Translations under genes and position numbers: made by a program
Shown: positions 16,258-24,931 of the stretch, piece after piece
Layout: each line of letters starts with the position of its first letter
How positions within the stretch are numbered: the stretch's first letter is position 1
Notes under the pieces: generated by a model
Databases searched by the model: none
Seen by the model: only the letters and a program-made list of their open reading frames with translations
What the model was told of the DNA's origin: nothing
Source of the DNA: Sneathiella sp. P13V-1
GTDB lineage: Bacteria; Pseudomonadota; Alphaproteobacteria; Sneathiellales; Sneathiellaceae
Reading direction: 5' to 3'
DNA: 64,000 nucleotides
Assembly: GCF_015143595.1 (NCBI RefSeq)
Contig: NZ_WYEU01000001.1
Location: forward strand, 186,001 to 250,000

Positions 16258-16989
16258 ATGCTGAAAAATATGGAAGGCCAAGCTGTACCAAATTGCTCGT
16301 TCCCTATCCGTGTTGGTGACAATTGGGGACAGGTATCCACTGAGGAGCTGTTTAAGGGCAAGAAGGTTATTGTATTCGCCCTTCCCGGTGCCTTCACCCC
16401 GACATGTTCTTCCAGCCACCTTCCTCGTTTCAATGAACTGGCGACCACTTTCAAGGAACTTGGCGTAGATGACATCATCTGCCTGTCTGTAAATGATCCA
16501 TTTGTCATGGACGAATGGCAGAAGACACAAAATGCTGAAAACATCCATTTCGTTCCTGACGGCTGCGGCACTTTCTCAGAAGGGATGGGGATGTTGGTGG
16601 ATAAATCCAATCTGGGATTTGGCAAACGCTCCTGGCGCTACTCCATGCTTGTGGATGACGGTATGGTCAAAAAGATGTTTATTGAGCCAGAAGTCGAGGG
16701 CGATCCTTTTGAAGTATCTGACGCCGATACAATGTTGAATTACATTGATCCAAATGCGAAAGCCCCAAAAGCTATTACGGTATTTGCCAAACCCGGCTGC
16801 AGCCACTGCGCCCGGGCGAAAGCTGCGCTGAAAGAGGCTAACCTGCCGTTCGAGGAAATCACGCTGGGCTCTGATGCGACCTACCGTAGTCTTGCAGCTG
16901 TCTCTGGCGCGTATACAGCCCCACAGATCTTCATTGATGGGGAACGCATTGGCGGGGCAGATGAGCTGGAAGCCTATTTAGCTGCTTAA
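16258..16989 (+). CDS. Peroxiredoxin 5-glutaredoxin fusion (hybrid Prx)
   Basis: A 243-residue hybrid peroxidase. Residues 1-155 are a Prx5-type peroxiredoxin with peroxidatic C50 in PGAFTPTCSSSHLPRF; residues 170-243 are a glutaredoxin with KPGCSHCARAK (C181 and C184), cis-proline in TAPQIFIDG and GGADELEAY. In characterised hybrids the glutaredoxin domain passes electrons from glutathione to the peroxidatic cysteine. The active site CSHC differs from the common CPYC/CPFC. AGGAGAGAGG lies well placed before the ATG. It is a single-gene unit with its own terminator, and works in peroxide detoxification in the cytoplasm. Confidence 0.94.
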   Translation: MLKNMEGQAVPNCSFPIRVGDNWGQVSTEELFKGKKVIVFALPGAFTPTCSSSHLPRFNELATTFKELGVDDIICLSVNDPFVMDEWQKTQNAENIHFVPDGCGTFSEGMGMLVDKSNLGFGKRSWRYSMLVDDGMVKKMFIEPEVEGDPFEVSDADTMLNYIDPNAKAPKAITVFAKPGCSHCARAKAALKEANLPFEEITLGSDATYRSLAAVSGAYTAPQIFIDGERIGGADELEAYLAA

Positions 16990-17010
16990 GCTCCATACCA
17001 TACATAACAA

Positions 17011-17038
17011 AAAAGCCCGCCATTTCTGGCGGGCTTTT
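17011..17038. terminator. Bidirectional terminator between the Prx-Grx and binding-protein genes
   Basis: A 12-bp perfect stem (17011-17022 with 17027-17038, core GCCCGCCA) and a TTTC loop sit between convergent genes. A-rich and T-rich flanks on each side let it work in both directions. Confidence 0.9.
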
Positions 17039-17057
17039 CAATTAATCACTTGAACGC

Positions 17058-18536
17058 TTAGTCTTCCCAGCTCATCCGTGCAACGTCAGTTGCGAAGATA
17101 TGCCAGTCTTTCCAAACACCGTTCAGTCCAGCACGTTTTACCTGAACCGCAGCCAGCTGGAACATGAAGCCGTTTACCGCATCATCAGCCAGAATTTGTT
17201 GCGCTTCTTTCAATTTTGCAGAACGAACAGCAGGTGTCAGCGCTTTTTCAGCTTCTGCGATAACTTTGTTGAAAGTCTCGTTTTCATAATTGAAGTAGTA
17301 GCCTTTACGAGCATAGATATTGATATCCATTGGCTCCACATGGCTCACAATAGACAGGTCGTAGTTTTTCTTCTTATAAACTTCGTCCAGCCATTTTGGC
17401 CAATCAACATTTTCGATTTTGATCTTGAAGCCCGCTTTTTCAAGCTGAGATGCCACGATCTGACCACCCGCACGGGCATAGTCGTCCACTGGAGGCAATT
17501 TCAAAGACAGTTCCAGACCATCCGCATAACCAGCTTCTGCAAGCAATGCTTTGGATTTTTCCGGATCATAAGGATACGTGCCAGACAGATCTACATAATC
17601 TGGGTGGTGAGGTGCGAAGTGTGATCCAATTGGAGTACCATAACCGAACATGGCACCATCAATGATTTCCTGACGGTTGATCGCATGGGCAATCGCCTGA
17701 CGGACTTTCAGCTTGGACAGCGCTTCATTTTTGTTGTTCGTGCTGAGAATGGTTTCACCGTTGGTGGTACCTTCCAGAATTTCGAACTGATCACCAATTT
17801 TAAACTGCTCCAACGTTTCGTTTGGAACAGACGTCAGATCAAGATCACCTGTCAGAAGGGATGCCATACGAGCCGCAGAATCGTTGATAAAGCGGAAGTT
17901 GACTTTTTTGATCTGGATAGCAGCTTTGTCACGGTAAGTGTCCGCGGCAACCAGCTTCACGCTATCGCCTTTAATCCAACGGGAGAATTTGTAAGGACCT
18001 GTCCCAACTGGATTTGTTGCGTTGCCGCCATCTGAGTCAGGGTCCACGATTACCGCTGTTGACTCGCCAAGCTGAGCAAGGAAATCACCGCGTGGTTCTT
18101 TCAAAGTCAAAACGACAGTGTTTGCATCAGGTGTGTCGATGCTTGCGATATTTGTGAAACGACCTTTACGTTTATTCTGGCTGCCTTCTGCGGCATTTTC
18201 TTCAAATGTGTATTTCACATCGGAGCTGTCAAAGTCAGATCCGTCGTGGAATTTCACACCTGCTTCCAGGTTAAATGTATAAACAAGACCGTCTGGGCTG
18301 ATCGTCCAGCTTTTCGCAAGTGCTGGCTTTACAGTACCGTCAGCATCAATACGTGTCAGACCTTCATAGATGTTATAAAGGGTGATACGGGAAATCGCTG
18401 CCGCTGCACCTGTACGCGGGTCCAGTCCAGGTGGTTCCAAACGCATACCATAGTTAAATGTGGTTTTTGCAGCTTCCGCAGCAATCGGCGACAGGACCGC
18501 TGATGCCAATGCAGCTGCGACAAGTACTTTTTTCAT
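17058..18536 (-). CDS. ABC transporter substrate-binding protein, family 5 (peptide/opine type)
   Basis: A 492-residue periplasmic binding protein. A Sec signal peptide covers about residues 1-23 (MKKVLVAAALASAV, cleaved near AEAAK). The family 5 (DppA/OppA) fold shows in LEPPGLDPRTG, LYNIYEGLTRID, the signature region VKFHDGSDFDSSDVKYTFEE and QAIAHAINRQEII. AGGAGAG before the ATG at 18536 fixes the start; the in-frame ATG six codons earlier lacks one. It follows a P1-type aminopeptidase gene by 14 bases, but no permease or ATPase genes are nearby, so it must use components encoded elsewhere. A peptide ligand is inferred. Confidence 0.9.
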   Translation of the reverse strand: MKKVLVAAALASAVLSPIAAEAAKTTFNYGMRLEPPGLDPRTGAAAAISRITLYNIYEGLTRIDADGTVKPALAKSWTISPDGLVYTFNLEAGVKFHDGSDFDSSDVKYTFEENAAEGSQNKRKGRFTNIASIDTPDANTVVLTLKEPRGDFLAQLGESTAVIVDPDSDGGNATNPVGTGPYKFSRWIKGDSVKLVAADTYRDKAAIQIKKVNFRFINDSAARMASLLTGDLDLTSVPNETLEQFKIGDQFEILEGTTNGETILSTNNKNEALSKLKVRQAIAHAINRQEIIDGAMFGYGTPIGSHFAPHHPDYVDLSGTYPYDPEKSKALLAEAGYADGLELSLKLPPVDDYARAGGQIVASQLEKAGFKIKIENVDWPKWLDEVYKKKNYDLSIVSHVEPMDINIYARKGYYFNYENETFNKVIAEAEKALTPAVRSAKLKEAQQILADDAVNGFMFQLAAVQVKRAGLNGVWKDWHIFATDVARMSWED

Positions 18537-18550
18537 CCCACTCTCCTGTT

Positions 18551-19552
18551 TCATTTCTTGTCAAATAGTTCGCGATAGCCGGGGTAAATCCCAAGACTAT
18601 CAGCATGGTAAACGGCGCGGGCAACTGCCCTTGCGACGCAATCCGCTGCGATGGCCCCAATTTTCGCCAACGCAAGTGGTTCTGGCTTGTCCATTTCTTT
18701 TTTCTCGGTGGACATAGCAAAGATAGTATCCCCATCAAACGGGGTATGTACAGGCCGTATTGCACGTGCGTAACCATCTTGTGCCATGATCGCAACCCGT
18801 TGTAGCTGTGATTTACTCATTGCGACATTGGTTGCCACAACACCTATTGTAGTATTTGCCCCAAGGCGACTTCCATCCAACCCGTCTAGGCTCAGGTTAC
18901 CTTCAATTTTTGGCGCTCCAAAGCCGCCAAATTCGTTATTTTGCTCCAGCTCCCAAGCCCAGAAGTTATGGGTCCCAGGAACAACAACACTGCCAACCGG
19001 GTTTACGGCGATCACGGCACCAACCTGAATACCGCCTTCTGTCACCGCGGAGCAGGATCCGAGTCCCCCTTTTAAGGTTCCCGCATTGGCACCATATCCT
19101 GCACCCACATTACCAAGTCCGAAATCTTCTCCGGCATCCAGAACCGCCTGTTTTCCAAGATCTCGGTAAGGGGGCATATCACCCCAGTTTTTATCGCCCC
19201 CATTGATCATGTCGAATAGAATAGCCGACGGCACAATGGGGATATTAAAGTCGTGGATGGCAAATCCGCGCTTTTGGGAGGCCAGTGCTGATACCGCACC
19301 AGAGGCAGCTTCAAGACCATAAACAGATCCGCCGCTCAACACGATGGCGTCAACCCGCTCAACCAGGCAATCGGGCCGCAGAACCTCGGTTTCTCGGGTT
19401 CCAGGACCACCGCCCCGCACATCAACCCCGGCAACCGCTGCGTTATCAGGAACAATTGCCGTCACCCCTGAAATAGACGTCTCATCATGGCTGTTCCCAA
19501 CCTTGATACCATCCACATCGGTAATCAGATTTTTGTGACCGGGGTTAATCAT
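18551..19552 (-). CDS. P1-family peptidase (DmpA-like aminopeptidase)
   Basis: A 333-residue member of the DmpA/ornithine acetyltransferase-like Ntn-hydrolase fold. Characteristic stretches are the N-terminal TDVDGIKVGNSHD, GVTAIVPDN, VDAIVLSGGSVYGLEAASG, PSAILFDMINGGDKNWGD and KGGLGSCSA; in DmpA the chain cleaves itself before a Ser or Thr in that last type of region. These enzymes release N-terminal L- or D-residues from small peptides or amides. ATG at 19552 and GTG two codons earlier are both possible starts. It heads an operon with the family 5 binding protein, which links peptide uptake and hydrolysis. There is no obvious signal peptide. Confidence 0.88.
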   Translation of the reverse strand: MINPGHKNLITDVDGIKVGNSHDETSISGVTAIVPDNAAVAGVDVRGGGPGTRETEVLRPDCLVERVDAIVLSGGSVYGLEAASGAVSALASQKRGFAIHDFNIPIVPSAILFDMINGGDKNWGDMPPYRDLGKQAVLDAGEDFGLGNVGAGYGANAGTLKGGLGSCSAVTEGGIQVGAVIAVNPVGSVVVPGTHNFWAWELEQNNEFGGFGAPKIEGNLSLDGLDGSRLGANTTIGVVATNVAMSKSQLQRVAIMAQDGYARAIRPVHTPFDGDTIFAMSTEKKEMDKPEPLALAKIGAIAADCVARAVARAVYHADSLGIYPGYRELFDKK

Positions 19553-19683
19553 TTGCACTTTTCTACTTCACTTTTTATGGCAACAATTTAAGCTTTTAAG
19601 TTGTTTAAAGCCTACCGTTGTTATCAGTGTACCAATAATTTTGTTTGAATAAAAACAATATTTTGTCTCATTCGGGTGATGAT

Positions 19684-21396
19684 ATGAAACTTTCACGAAG
19701 ATTGGCAAACCCAATCATTAAATTAGTTACGTTGTTCTTTTTTGTGGGATTGGCAATACCCGTCTCCGCGGGGGAACACAAAGGCAAGTTCATCATCAGC
19801 GCGGCGAACCCGCACGCGTCCCAAGCTGGGTTTGATATTCTCTCTAAGGGGGGAAGCGCGGTTGATGCAGCGATTGCCACTCAGATGGTGCTAACACTGG
19901 TAGAACCCCAATCCTCCGGCATCGGTGGGGGCGCTTTTTTTCTTCACTATGACAATAAAAGCCAAAAGGTCACAACCTTTAACGGCCGCGAAAAAGCACC
20001 GGCGGCTGTTACCCCTGACCTTTTCTTGAAATCAGATGGCACGCCCCAGAAATTCTACGATGCGGTTGTGGGCGGTAAAGCCGTAGGTGTTCCAGGCATC
20101 ATTGCCATGATGGAACTCGCTCACAAGAAGCACGGTAACCTGCCGTGGAAAGATCTTTTTGAACCTGCCATCAGGCTTGCAGAAAATGGCTTCGAGATTT
20201 CACCGCGTCTACATTTTTTGCTTAACCGCGACAAGTTCCTTAAAAATAAAGAACCTGCCCGCAGCTATTTTTACACTGCGGAGGGTGAGGCCAAACCAGT
20301 TAGGACCCTTCTTAAAAACCCGGAACTTGCAGCAAGCCTTCGCTTAATCGCCGAGCAAGGATCTGATGGATTTTATAAAGGCCCACTTGCAGAGAAAATT
20401 GTCGCTGCCGTCAAGAGCGATCCACAAAATCCGGGCCTGCTGACCATGGAAGATATGGCAAGCTACAGCGCGCAGGAGAAAGAACCTGTTTGCAGTCTCT
20501 ATCGTGGGAATAATGTTTGCGGCATGGGAATGCCCACATCTGGTGGCGTGACCAGTCAGCAAATTCTGAAACTGGTGGAACCCTTTAATTTAAGTGCCCA
20601 CAACGCCGGTAGCGAAAAAGCCGTCCATCTTATTTCTGAAGCCAGTGCCCTTGCCTTTTCAGATCGTGGATTATATCTGGCCGACGATGATTTTGTAACC
20701 GTTCCTGTCAAAGGACTTCTGTCTGACACATATCTGCAGACAAGACGATCCCTGATATCCGAAGACAGAACAGGCGTTCCATTTGAAGCTGGTGACCCGT
20801 CCAAGAAAGCAGGCCTCCTAAGTCCCGATGACGCGATCGAACTTCCCTCCACAAGTCATTTCAGCATTGTGGATGGAAATGGAAATGCCGTCTCTATTAC
20901 AACGTCAGTCGAAAATGTCTTTGGCTCTCGCTTGATGGCGGGTGGATTTATTCTCAACAATCAGCTGACTGACTTCTCCTTCCGTCCAGAGAAAGATGGC
21001 AAACTGATCAACAACCGAATTGAGCCAGGTAAACGCCCCCGAAGCTCCATGTCCCCATCGATTGTGCTGGATAGTTCAGGAAATCTGAAAATGGTGATCG
21101 GATCACCTGGGGGCAGTCGCATTATCGGATATGTGACGAAGACAATTATTGGCGTACTGGATTGGAACCTTTCCATGCAGGAAGCCATCGACCTTCCTCA
21201 TCACATCAACCGAAATGGGACATTGGATCTGGAACAGGGGACAATTCTGGAAGCCTTGCTGCCAGCTATGGAAGCCAAGGGATATAAGGTGAAAATCCGC
21301 ACCCTTAACAGCGGCCTTCATGGCATCCTTGTGACAGACCAAGGATATGAAGGCGGCGCGGATCCTCGCCGTGAAGGTGTTGTTTTACAGAACTAA
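19684..21396 (+). CDS. Gamma-glutamyltransferase
   Basis: A 570-residue proenzyme of gamma-glutamyltranspeptidase, which hydrolyses glutathione and gamma-glutamyl amides in the periplasm. A signal peptide is visible at residues 1-32 (LVTLFFFVGLAIPVSAGEHK). The small subunit would begin at T390 in LPSTSHFSIVD, the self-cleavage and catalytic threonine; GGGAFFLHY, RPRSSMSPSIV and GSPGGSRII are other substrate-site signatures. The start is placed at MKLSRRLAN because the upstream extension has no homology. Its stop codon overlaps that of the convergent SAM hydrolase gene by four bases. Confidence 0.93.
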   Translation: MKLSRRLANPIIKLVTLFFFVGLAIPVSAGEHKGKFIISAANPHASQAGFDILSKGGSAVDAAIATQMVLTLVEPQSSGIGGGAFFLHYDNKSQKVTTFNGREKAPAAVTPDLFLKSDGTPQKFYDAVVGGKAVGVPGIIAMMELAHKKHGNLPWKDLFEPAIRLAENGFEISPRLHFLLNRDKFLKNKEPARSYFYTAEGEAKPVRTLLKNPELAASLRLIAEQGSDGFYKGPLAEKIVAAVKSDPQNPGLLTMEDMASYSAQEKEPVCSLYRGNNVCGMGMPTSGGVTSQQILKLVEPFNLSAHNAGSEKAVHLISEASALAFSDRGLYLADDDFVTVPVKGLLSDTYLQTRRSLISEDRTGVPFEAGDPSKKAGLLSPDDAIELPSTSHFSIVDGNGNAVSITTSVENVFGSRLMAGGFILNNQLTDFSFRPEKDGKLINNRIEPGKRPRSSMSPSIVLDSSGNLKMVIGSPGGSRIIGYVTKTIIGVLDWNLSMQEAIDLPHHINRNGTLDLEQGTILEALLPAMEAKGYKVKIRTLNSGLHGILVTDQGYEGGADPRREGVVLQN

Positions 21397-22121
21397 CCTC
21401 TAATTACGTTAATCGGGCTGCCAACGGATAAGTCAAACCGTTGGTCAGCTCGCCCTTGGTTGACGGAAATCTCAAGAAGGCCGTTGGCGTTTTTGTATGC
21501 CAGCGAAGCCCCTTTATCGGCATCAGAAAAGGTTCTGAGGAGAGGGATTATATCGCCTCCAATTCTGACACCTTGAACATCTTCCAGATCATCAACTCCG
21601 GTCATAGCATTGCCGTAATGATCGATGTAGATAATCTCTTGCATTTGCTCAGGCCAAGGGTGACGCACAATTTCTGAAAGTTGTAGCTTGGATAACACCT
21701 CTACCGCCTCCCCCAACGCGATCTTGGCCGCAACCGGTGCAAATAAATCCCGTCCATGAAAACTGGAGGACAGTTTTTCCGGTCTCCACGATATTTGATA
21801 AATCTCTGCTTCCGGATCTTGGCGAATGACATATTCAAACAAGCCGTTGTCAGGACCAACGAACCACTGCCCCAAGCTTTTGATGGCAATTGCGCCCCTA
21901 TCGCTTCCGACACCCGGATCAACTACGCTTAGGAAAACTGATCGCCTTGGAAAGTCCGGGGAATAAGCCCCCAGCAAACGTGCCGCACATTTGGAATCAA
22001 AACTTGGCGCATCAGAAAACAGGTCCCAAATATCCCCTTTAAATCCGTGTTTACGGATCGCGGCCTTCATTTGGGTAAGATAGGGTCCCCGCCCGCCGAA
22101 ATCCGTAAATGTCAGGATCAT
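21393..22121 (-). CDS. SAM hydroxide adenosyltransferase (DUF62, SAM hydrolase)
   Basis: A 242-residue DUF62 protein related to the fluorinase/chlorinase fold but of the widespread hydrolytic type that splits S-adenosylmethionine to adenosine and methionine. Signatures are MILTFTDFGGRGPYLTQMKA, SVVDPGVGSDRGAIA, GPDNGLFEY and SSSFHGRDLFAPVAA; the Asp-Arg-His set used to activate water is present across these motifs. It starts three bases after the stop of the tam-like methyltransferase, so two SAM-using genes form one operon. Halogenation is unlikely because the hydrolase-type residues are conserved. Confidence 0.88.
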   Translation of the reverse strand: MILTFTDFGGRGPYLTQMKAAIRKHGFKGDIWDLFSDAPSFDSKCAARLLGAYSPDFPRRSVFLSVVDPGVGSDRGAIAIKSLGQWFVGPDNGLFEYVIRQDPEAEIYQISWRPEKLSSSFHGRDLFAPVAAKIALGEAVEVLSKLQLSEIVRHPWPEQMQEIIYIDHYGNAMTGVDDLEDVQGVRIGGDIIPLLRTFSDADKGASLAYKNANGLLEISVNQGRADQRFDLSVGSPINVIRG

Positions 22122-22124
22122 GAC

Positions 22125-22901
22125 TTAATCGCTTTCGGTTTCCGCCACGATAAAGAGACGAGAGAAAGGATATATAGTGGAGCCATCTTCCTGTTGCGGA
22201 TAGGCATCAAGAAGGAGATCTGCATATTCCTGCTCAAAAGTGTTGCGCTCTTCATCGCTATCAAGCGCCGCCAAGAAGGGGCGAAGAGCCGTTCCACGCG
22301 TCCATTCAAGAACCGCGTTCTTGCCGCCCAACACCTGAAAATAGGTAGTCTCCCACAGGTTCAGGTTTGCGACTTTTGAAGACAGTAGATCATAGTACCA
22401 TTCAAGTTTATGGACTGGGGCAGGACGCACAAGACTGCCCACCTTATCTCGCCACCCATTGGAAAGGGCGAGATCATACAATAACTGGTGAGAAGGCGCC
22501 TGAAAGTTATTTGGCATTTGGACAGCCAAGACGCCACCCGGAATCAATTGCTCCAACAAAGACGGGATCAACTCGTCATGTTTGTCCAGCCAATGAAGCG
22601 CGGCGTTACTGAAAATCAGATGGCCCTTGCTTGTAGGTTCAAAATGCTGAATATCTGCCTGTTTCCACTCCAGCGCGGGGTGGTCATTTTTTGCTTTTTC
22701 CAACATCTCAGCAGAGCTGTCCACACCAACGATAATGGAATCACCCCACCGCTTTGAAAGAAGTGATGTTACGTTTCCTGTGCCGCACCCGAGATCATAT
22801 ATGACACGTGGCGTCGTGAGGTGAACTTGGGACAACAAGTCCAGCGCCGGGCGCAATCTGTGATCTGAAAACAAGTGATATTGGTCAGGATTCCATACCA
22901 T
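22125..22901 (-). CDS. tam: Trans-aconitate 2-methyltransferase
   Basis: A 258-residue class I SAM methyltransferase matching E. coli Tam closely: WNPDQYHLFSDHRLRPALDL at the N-terminus, DLGCGTGNVTSLL (SAM-binding loop), GVDSSAEML, IFSNAALHWL, GVLAVQMPNN and LRPFLAAL. It methylates trans-aconitate, a spontaneous isomerisation product that inhibits aconitase. The ATG at 22901 is preferred: it has GGGAG nine bases upstream and gives the family start. It is followed closely by the SAM hydrolase gene. Confidence 0.9.
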   Translation of the reverse strand: MVWNPDQYHLFSDHRLRPALDLLSQVHLTTPRVIYDLGCGTGNVTSLLSKRWGDSIIVGVDSSAEMLEKAKNDHPALEWKQADIQHFEPTSKGHLIFSNAALHWLDKHDELIPSLLEQLIPGGVLAVQMPNNFQAPSHQLLYDLALSNGWRDKVGSLVRPAPVHKLEWYYDLLSSKVANLNLWETTYFQVLGGKNAVLEWTRGTALRPFLAALDSDEERNTFEQEYADLLLDAYPQQEDGSTIYPFSRLFIVAETESD

Positions 22902-22947
22902 TCGACATAACTCCCAAACATAGAAATGACATACGACAACCACTAAT

Positions 22948-22976
22948 ATAATAGGCCAGTGGGTCTCTTATTGTAA
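22948..22976 (-). promoter_or_regulatory. Candidate sigma-70 promoter of the tam-SAM hydrolase operon
   Basis: On the minus strand TTACAA (22976-22971) and TATTAT (22953-22948) are 17 bp apart, placing a start about 40 bases before the tam ATG. Confidence 0.5.
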
Positions 22977-22992
22977 GGGATGAAATTTGATC

Positions 22993-23388
22993 TTAGTCGA
23001 CTTCGGCTGTCTCAGAGTTGTCTTTTCCGAACAACCATGACAATGGTCCTGAAGATTGCTCCGACTGGCCAATATAGGTCACTTTTGCCCCATCTGAACC
23101 CAAGGCGCTGGCTTCACGCACCCGCTCGCTGGAGCTGGCTTCATATGGATCCTTTGTGGCGTAGCAGTCAATCCCGCCAAGTGTTTTATAGCAATATACC
23201 TGCTCTTGTTTGATTTGGCGTTTCTTGTCCCGACAATAATCTTCACCCAGCATGATATTAACGGTCGTGCAGTCCTTATCCGTCATCTGAGAAATTTTCT
23301 CATCAATAACGGCAACAGCCGCAGTCGTGCAGCCGCTTGTAAGCGACATCAGCGCAAGCAATAACCCAACTGTGAATAGACGCAACAT
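22993..23388 (-). CDS. Small cysteine-containing lipoprotein of unknown function
   Basis: A 131-residue predicted lipoprotein: MLRLFTVGLLLALMSLTSGC gives a signal peptide with lipobox LTSGC and lipidated C20. The mature part has four further cysteines in DKDCTTVNIMLGEDYCRD and QVYCYKTLGGIDCYA, spaced to allow two disulfides, and then a Ser/Gly-rich tail. GAGG eight bases before the ATG at 23388 supports this start. It lies 77 bases downstream of an orphan histidine kinase in the same direction and may be co-transcribed. The family is not recognised. Confidence 0.68.
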   Translation of the reverse strand: MLRLFTVGLLLALMSLTSGCTTAAVAVIDEKISQMTDKDCTTVNIMLGEDYCRDKKRQIKQEQVYCYKTLGGIDCYATKDPYEASSSERVREASALGSDGAKVTYIGQSEQSSGPLSWLFGKDNSETAEVD

Positions 23389-23465
23389 ACCCAAGACCTC
23401 GCGCTTCATTTTGAACGCAACATTATTCCAGAATGAAGAATAATTGCGAGGGAGTTTCCATTTCC

Positions 23466-24857
23466 TTAACAAGGAAGGTTAATAACGAAAATAGTTCCGC
23501 TGTTATCTGAGCGTAAAAGCCTTACATCACCACCATGGGACTGCATCAGCTCTCGGGCAATTGATAGCCCAAGGCCGGTACCGCCACTTTTCACAGACCC
23601 TGCGAAAGGCTCAAACAAGAGCTCTTTTGCTTGGTCAGGTATTCCTGGTCCGTTATCTGCTACCCTGATTTCAATCAGATTACCGTTGTAAATTGCAGAA
23701 ACCTGGATTTCGCCATTGCCGTTAATTGCTTCCGCCGCATTACGCACCAGGTTCATCAACACACGATAGAGCTGCTCCCTATCTGCAAAAACCTGCATGT
23801 CTTCGGGAATGCCGTTTTTCCAAACAACTTTCTGATCAGGGTGGTTCGACACCATTCCCCCCACTTCCTCCACAAGGGGTCTTAATGGGAAATTGGCCCG
23901 GTCTGGCGCACGTTCGTCTGCCTTGCCATATTTCAGCGTTTCGGTACAAAGCTGAATTGCCCGGTTAATACTGTCCACCAATCGCGGAACCACTTTCTGA
24001 ACCCGTGGATCATCCACTTGAGACAGACCATCACTTACGATGTGGGAAGTGGACAGAATATTTCTGAGGTCATGACTGATTTTTGTAACCGCCGTTCCAA
24101 GGGCCGCCAGATGTTCTTTTTGCTTGAGCGCAAAACGGAGACGGGCCTGAAGAATGTTAAGCTCTCTCTCCGCGACCCCAATTTCATCAAGACGATCAGA
24201 CGCCTTGATACCCGCATCTACATTTTCCGGATTACGCCTAAACGCGATCATGCTCGCACTTAACCGGCCCATAGGACGGACAATAAACCAGTGCAGTGAC
24301 AGATACACAAGGAAAGCGGTTAGCAGGGAAATCACCAGAGAAAGCCAGAAGATGTTGGACGCATATTCCAACATCGCATCTTTTAATGGGGCTTCATCAA
24401 TGACCATTTCCAAAGAAGACGTTGGCACATCTTTAATCGGAGCCGTCACCCGAATGATCCGATCCTTCGTCTGCAACAACGCTTCCAAGGCGTCTTCTAT
24501 GAGTTTAACCGGCCCCATTTCATTCAAGTCAAATACCGCATCCACATGAGTAGGCATATCTTCAGCGAGCATCAGCATTTTCGAGTTAGGGCTTCTGAAA
24601 ACCACCGATCTGGCACCTACCCGGAAGAGGAGTTCTTCTTTCAGTTCTTTAGAAACCATATTGTCTGGCGCCGCCAGCACGGACAGCGCTGCCAAATGGG
24701 CAAATTCAGCTTTTTTGTCCAGATAATTAAGCCGATAGAACGCTACAGAAGGCACAAAAATTAATACCTCTGCCAGCATGACAAAGAGGATTGTCAAAAG
24801 CAGAAGTCGTGCTGAAAGGCTTCGAAAGATGCCCAATATGGATTTGATCATAGCCAT
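23466..24857 (-). CDS. Sensor histidine kinase (orphan)
   Basis: A 463-residue membrane kinase. Helices at about 16-38 and 170-190 flank a periplasmic sensor of about 130 residues, followed by a HAMP-like linker (FIVRPMGRL onward), the phosphoacceptor H262 in KISHDLRNILS, and the ATPase domain with N box VLMNLVRNAAEAI, G1 VADNGPGIP and G2 GGTGLGLSIA. All catalytic motifs are intact. No response regulator is adjacent, so its partner is elsewhere. The ligand is unknown; the next gene downstream encodes a small lipoprotein. Confidence 0.9.
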   Translation of the reverse strand: MAMIKSILGIFRSLSARLLLLTILFVMLAEVLIFVPSVAFYRLNYLDKKAEFAHLAALSVLAAPDNMVSKELKEELLFRVGARSVVFRSPNSKMLMLAEDMPTHVDAVFDLNEMGPVKLIEDALEALLQTKDRIIRVTAPIKDVPTSSLEMVIDEAPLKDAMLEYASNIFWLSLVISLLTAFLVYLSLHWFIVRPMGRLSASMIAFRRNPENVDAGIKASDRLDEIGVAERELNILQARLRFALKQKEHLAALGTAVTKISHDLRNILSTSHIVSDGLSQVDDPRVQKVVPRLVDSINRAIQLCTETLKYGKADERAPDRANFPLRPLVEEVGGMVSNHPDQKVVWKNGIPEDMQVFADREQLYRVLMNLVRNAAEAINGNGEIQVSAIYNGNLIEIRVADNGPGIPDQAKELLFEPFAGSVKSGGTGLGLSIARELMQSHGGDVRLLRSDNSGTIFVINLPC

Positions 24858-24900
24858 GGGTCAGGAGAATATACCCTATGCCGTTGCCCCACAATGAAAG

Positions 24901-24922
24901 AGGGAGGTTTTTATGCCTCCCT
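24901..24922 (-). terminator. Hairpin after the flavoprotein gene
   Basis: A 7-bp stem (AGGGAGG 24901-24907, CCTCCCT 24916-24922) lies ten bases past the reductase stop on the minus strand. The following CTTTCATT is only weakly T-rich, so it may be a leaky terminator between the reductase and the kinase genes. Confidence 0.5.
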
Positions 24923-24931
24923 ACACCACAA

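Noticed and set aside
21393-22121. SAM-dependent chlorinase or fluorinase
   Set aside because: The sequence has the hydrolase-type DUF62 signatures including the Asp-Arg-His set; no halogenation genes are nearby.
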